Below are positions 62,884 to 64,000 of a stretch of 64,000 bases of DNA, piece after piece. The number at the start of each line of letters is the position of its first letter. The first letter of the stretch is position 1. The position numbers and the translations under genes are program-made. The notes beneath the pieces were generated by a model. The model saw only the letters and a program-made list of their open reading frames with translations, was not told where the DNA came from and made no database searches. The DNA comes from Terrilactibacillus tamarindi (GTDB taxonomy: Bacteria; Bacillota; Bacilli; Bacillales; Sporolactobacillaceae). The stretch is from NCBI RefSeq assembly GCF_009718825.1, contig NZ_WNHB01000001.1, positions 1 to 64,000 of the forward strand, in the 5' to 3' direction.

Positions 62884-63026
62884 ATTATCCCGCCTTAACG
62901 GCAAGTAAAGACCCCCACCTCAAGATTCTGAGTATTCAAAGAAGATAGGTGGGGTATAACCGCCCGCATGAGACCGATTGGTTCAGGCTTACAATGAGTG
63001 GGGGAGGAAAAACCCCCACTCATTGA
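62884..63026 (-). repeat. two-hairpin repeat element, full copy, inverted
   Basis: Reverse-oriented counterpart of 50659-50801, same length (143 bp). Hairpins CCCCCACCT / AGGTGGGG and CAATGAGTGGGGG / CCCCCACTCATTG. The outer hairpin arms differ in sequence from the other copy but keep pairing (compensatory change), which points to selection on the structure. Probably terminates both flanking convergent genes. Confidence 0.75.
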
Positions 63027-63034
63027 AGTTTTAT

Positions 63035-64000
63035 TTATTGGATGGTATGGGTTCTAGATGGATTCTGTTTAACAAACAAAATAAACAGAACAGTTGCTAT
63101 TGCAAAAGCAATCGCCGTAGAGAATGCAAACTGCACTCCTGCAGCCAATGCTTCAGAAGAGTTAGATGCAGCAACTGTTTTACTTTCATTCGTCATTAAT
63201 GTAATAAATAAGGCTGGTCCAATAGCTCCGGATACTTGATTCCATGCATTTAAAGCTGCGCTACCATGAGAATAAAGATCTATTGACAATTGATTTAATC
63301 CTAGCGTCATCATGGGAATGAGGATCGAAGCCACTCCGAAAGTAAATCCCGCATACAGTACCATTAATTGGAAATTTGAAGTCTTTGTAGAAATATTTGA
63401 AAGTAACCATACCGTGATAACTAATATAATTGAACCTGTTCCTGCAATGGGCTTTGCCCCGTACTTATCTGTTAATATTCCGGAGATATAGGCGATGACG
63501 GCAAACACAATTCCACCTGGCAACAATAATAAACCCGAAGTTAATGGATTGATATTTAAACCATTTTGCATAAAAATGGGAAGTAAGATCATCGCGGAGA
63601 ACATACACATCATGACCGTAATGGTCGACAAGATGGCGATAAGAAAATTTTTATTTAAAAAAGGCTTTAAATTAAGAAGTGGATCCTCCATATTCTTCTG
63701 TCGAATGGCAAAGCTCACAAGACTGGCTATACCTAATCCGAGAAGAATTAAAACAATGGCACTTTGCCAACCTGATTTACTTGCCTCACTAAATCCAATC
63801 ACGAGTCCACCAAAACCTATAGTGGCTAATATGACAGAGATAATATCAATTTTAATAGGTCGTGTCTCTAAAACGTTACGTATATAATAAGCTGCGAATA
63901 CAGTTAAAAAAGCAGAAATTGGCAGGACAATGATAAAGACATACCGCCAGGAAAGAAGCTGAACAATGATGCCTGAATAAACGGGTCCAAGTGCGGGAGC
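63035..64000 (-). CDS. DHA2-family multidrug MFS transporter, 5' end outside window
   Basis: 322 codons visible, open to the window edge, so the N-terminal part (roughly 120-160 residues) is missing. The first visible residues APALGPVYSGIIVQ then LLSWRYVFII are motif C of 14-helix drug:H+ antiporters (EmrB/LmrB type). Several membrane helices follow; ends NPSRTHTIQ. A GTG at 63802 is internal, not the start. Convergent with helD, with a two-hairpin element between. Confidence 0.88.
   Translation of the reverse strand, partial: APALGPVYSGIIVQLLSWRYVFIIVLPISAFLTVFAAYYIRNVLETRPIKIDIISVILATIGFGGLVIGFSEASKSGWQSAIVLILLGLGIASLVSFAIRQKNMEDPLLNLKPFLNKNFLIAILSTITVMMCMFSAMILLPIFMQNGLNINPLTSGLLLLPGGIVFAVIAYISGILTDKYGAKPIAGTGSIILVITVWLLSNISTKTSNFQLMVLYAGFTFGVASILIPMMTLGLNQLSIDLYSHGSAALNAWNQVSGAIGPALFITLMTNESKTVAASNSSEALAAGVQFAFSTAIAFAIATVLFILFVKQNPSRTHTIQ

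Noticed and set aside
62978-63239. Plus-strand frames 62978-63199 and 63042-63239
   Set aside because: Overlap the two-hairpin element and the antisense of the MFS transporter; no ribosome sites.

Overview
The window reads as the chromosome of a low-GC, endospore-forming member of the Bacillales. Evidence: Bacillus-type tRNA order behind an rRNA operon, PrkA and YhbH sporulation-linked proteins, Zur boxes with a 9-1-9 inverted-repeat form, cre sites, a Fnr with the C-terminal Cys cluster of Bacillus Fnr, and AGGAGG-type ribosome sites. I cannot name the genus from this sequence alone.

Layout. 1-2007: the 3' end of an rRNA operon (23S-5S spacer, 5S rRNA) and 16 tRNA genes in the order Asn-Ser-Glu-Val-fMet-Asp-Phe-Thr-Tyr-Trp-His-Gln-Gly-Cys-Leu-Leu, the order of Bacillus subtilis trnD, closed by a strong terminator. 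2535-9126: a complete four-gene Wadjet (JetABCD) SMC-type anti-plasmid defence operon. 9127-11684: a decayed accessory stretch with a nucleotidyltransferase (MntA-like) remnant, short GTGCC repeats, a membrane-anchored Ltp-domain protein (a phage superinfection-exclusion family) and gene scraps. 11685-17758: a gluconate / Entner-Doudoroff operon (GntR-FCD regulator, gluconate kinase, IlvD/Edd dehydratase, KDPG aldolase, GntP permease) with cre sites and paired operator-like palindromes. A second diverged copy of the tRNA-operon terminator region lies at 17962-18083, so the 16 kb accessory block (Wadjet, Ltp, gluconate) is bracketed by a direct repeat of about 120 bp.

18187-33309: a zinc-ribbon protein, a tRNA-dihydrouridine synthase, a Crp/Fnr regulator + unusual CPG-motif heavy-metal ATPase + separate HMA metal-binding protein, a SEC-C protein, DUF1643, an FNT-family channel, two tandem paralogous SH3-repeat glucosaminidases that differ by a 249-residue repeat expansion, and an isolated AroB-like synthase with one altered active-site position. 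33543-36304: a Zur-controlled zinc ABC transporter (znuA-znuC-znuB).

36305-64000: mostly backbone: CvfB, OdhA-OdhB (2-oxoglutarate dehydrogenase), Fnr, a B3/4-domain protein, QueG, Ogt, a YhbB-like amidase, TrmL, PrkA, signal peptidase I, YhbH, an MBL-fold secreted protein, YhcW/YhcX-like pair, phosphoglucomutase, RF3, HelD and the 3' part of a DHA2 multidrug transporter cut by the window end. Two families of non-coding mobile-looking repeats are scattered through this half: a modular inverted-repeat element (four copies, 78-211 bp, built from optional hairpin modules rich in GGA) and a two-hairpin element (two full copies of 143 bp and two fragments) that resembles non-autonomous IS200/IS605-type elements. 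The modular GGA-hairpin element is the part I find least explained by known families.
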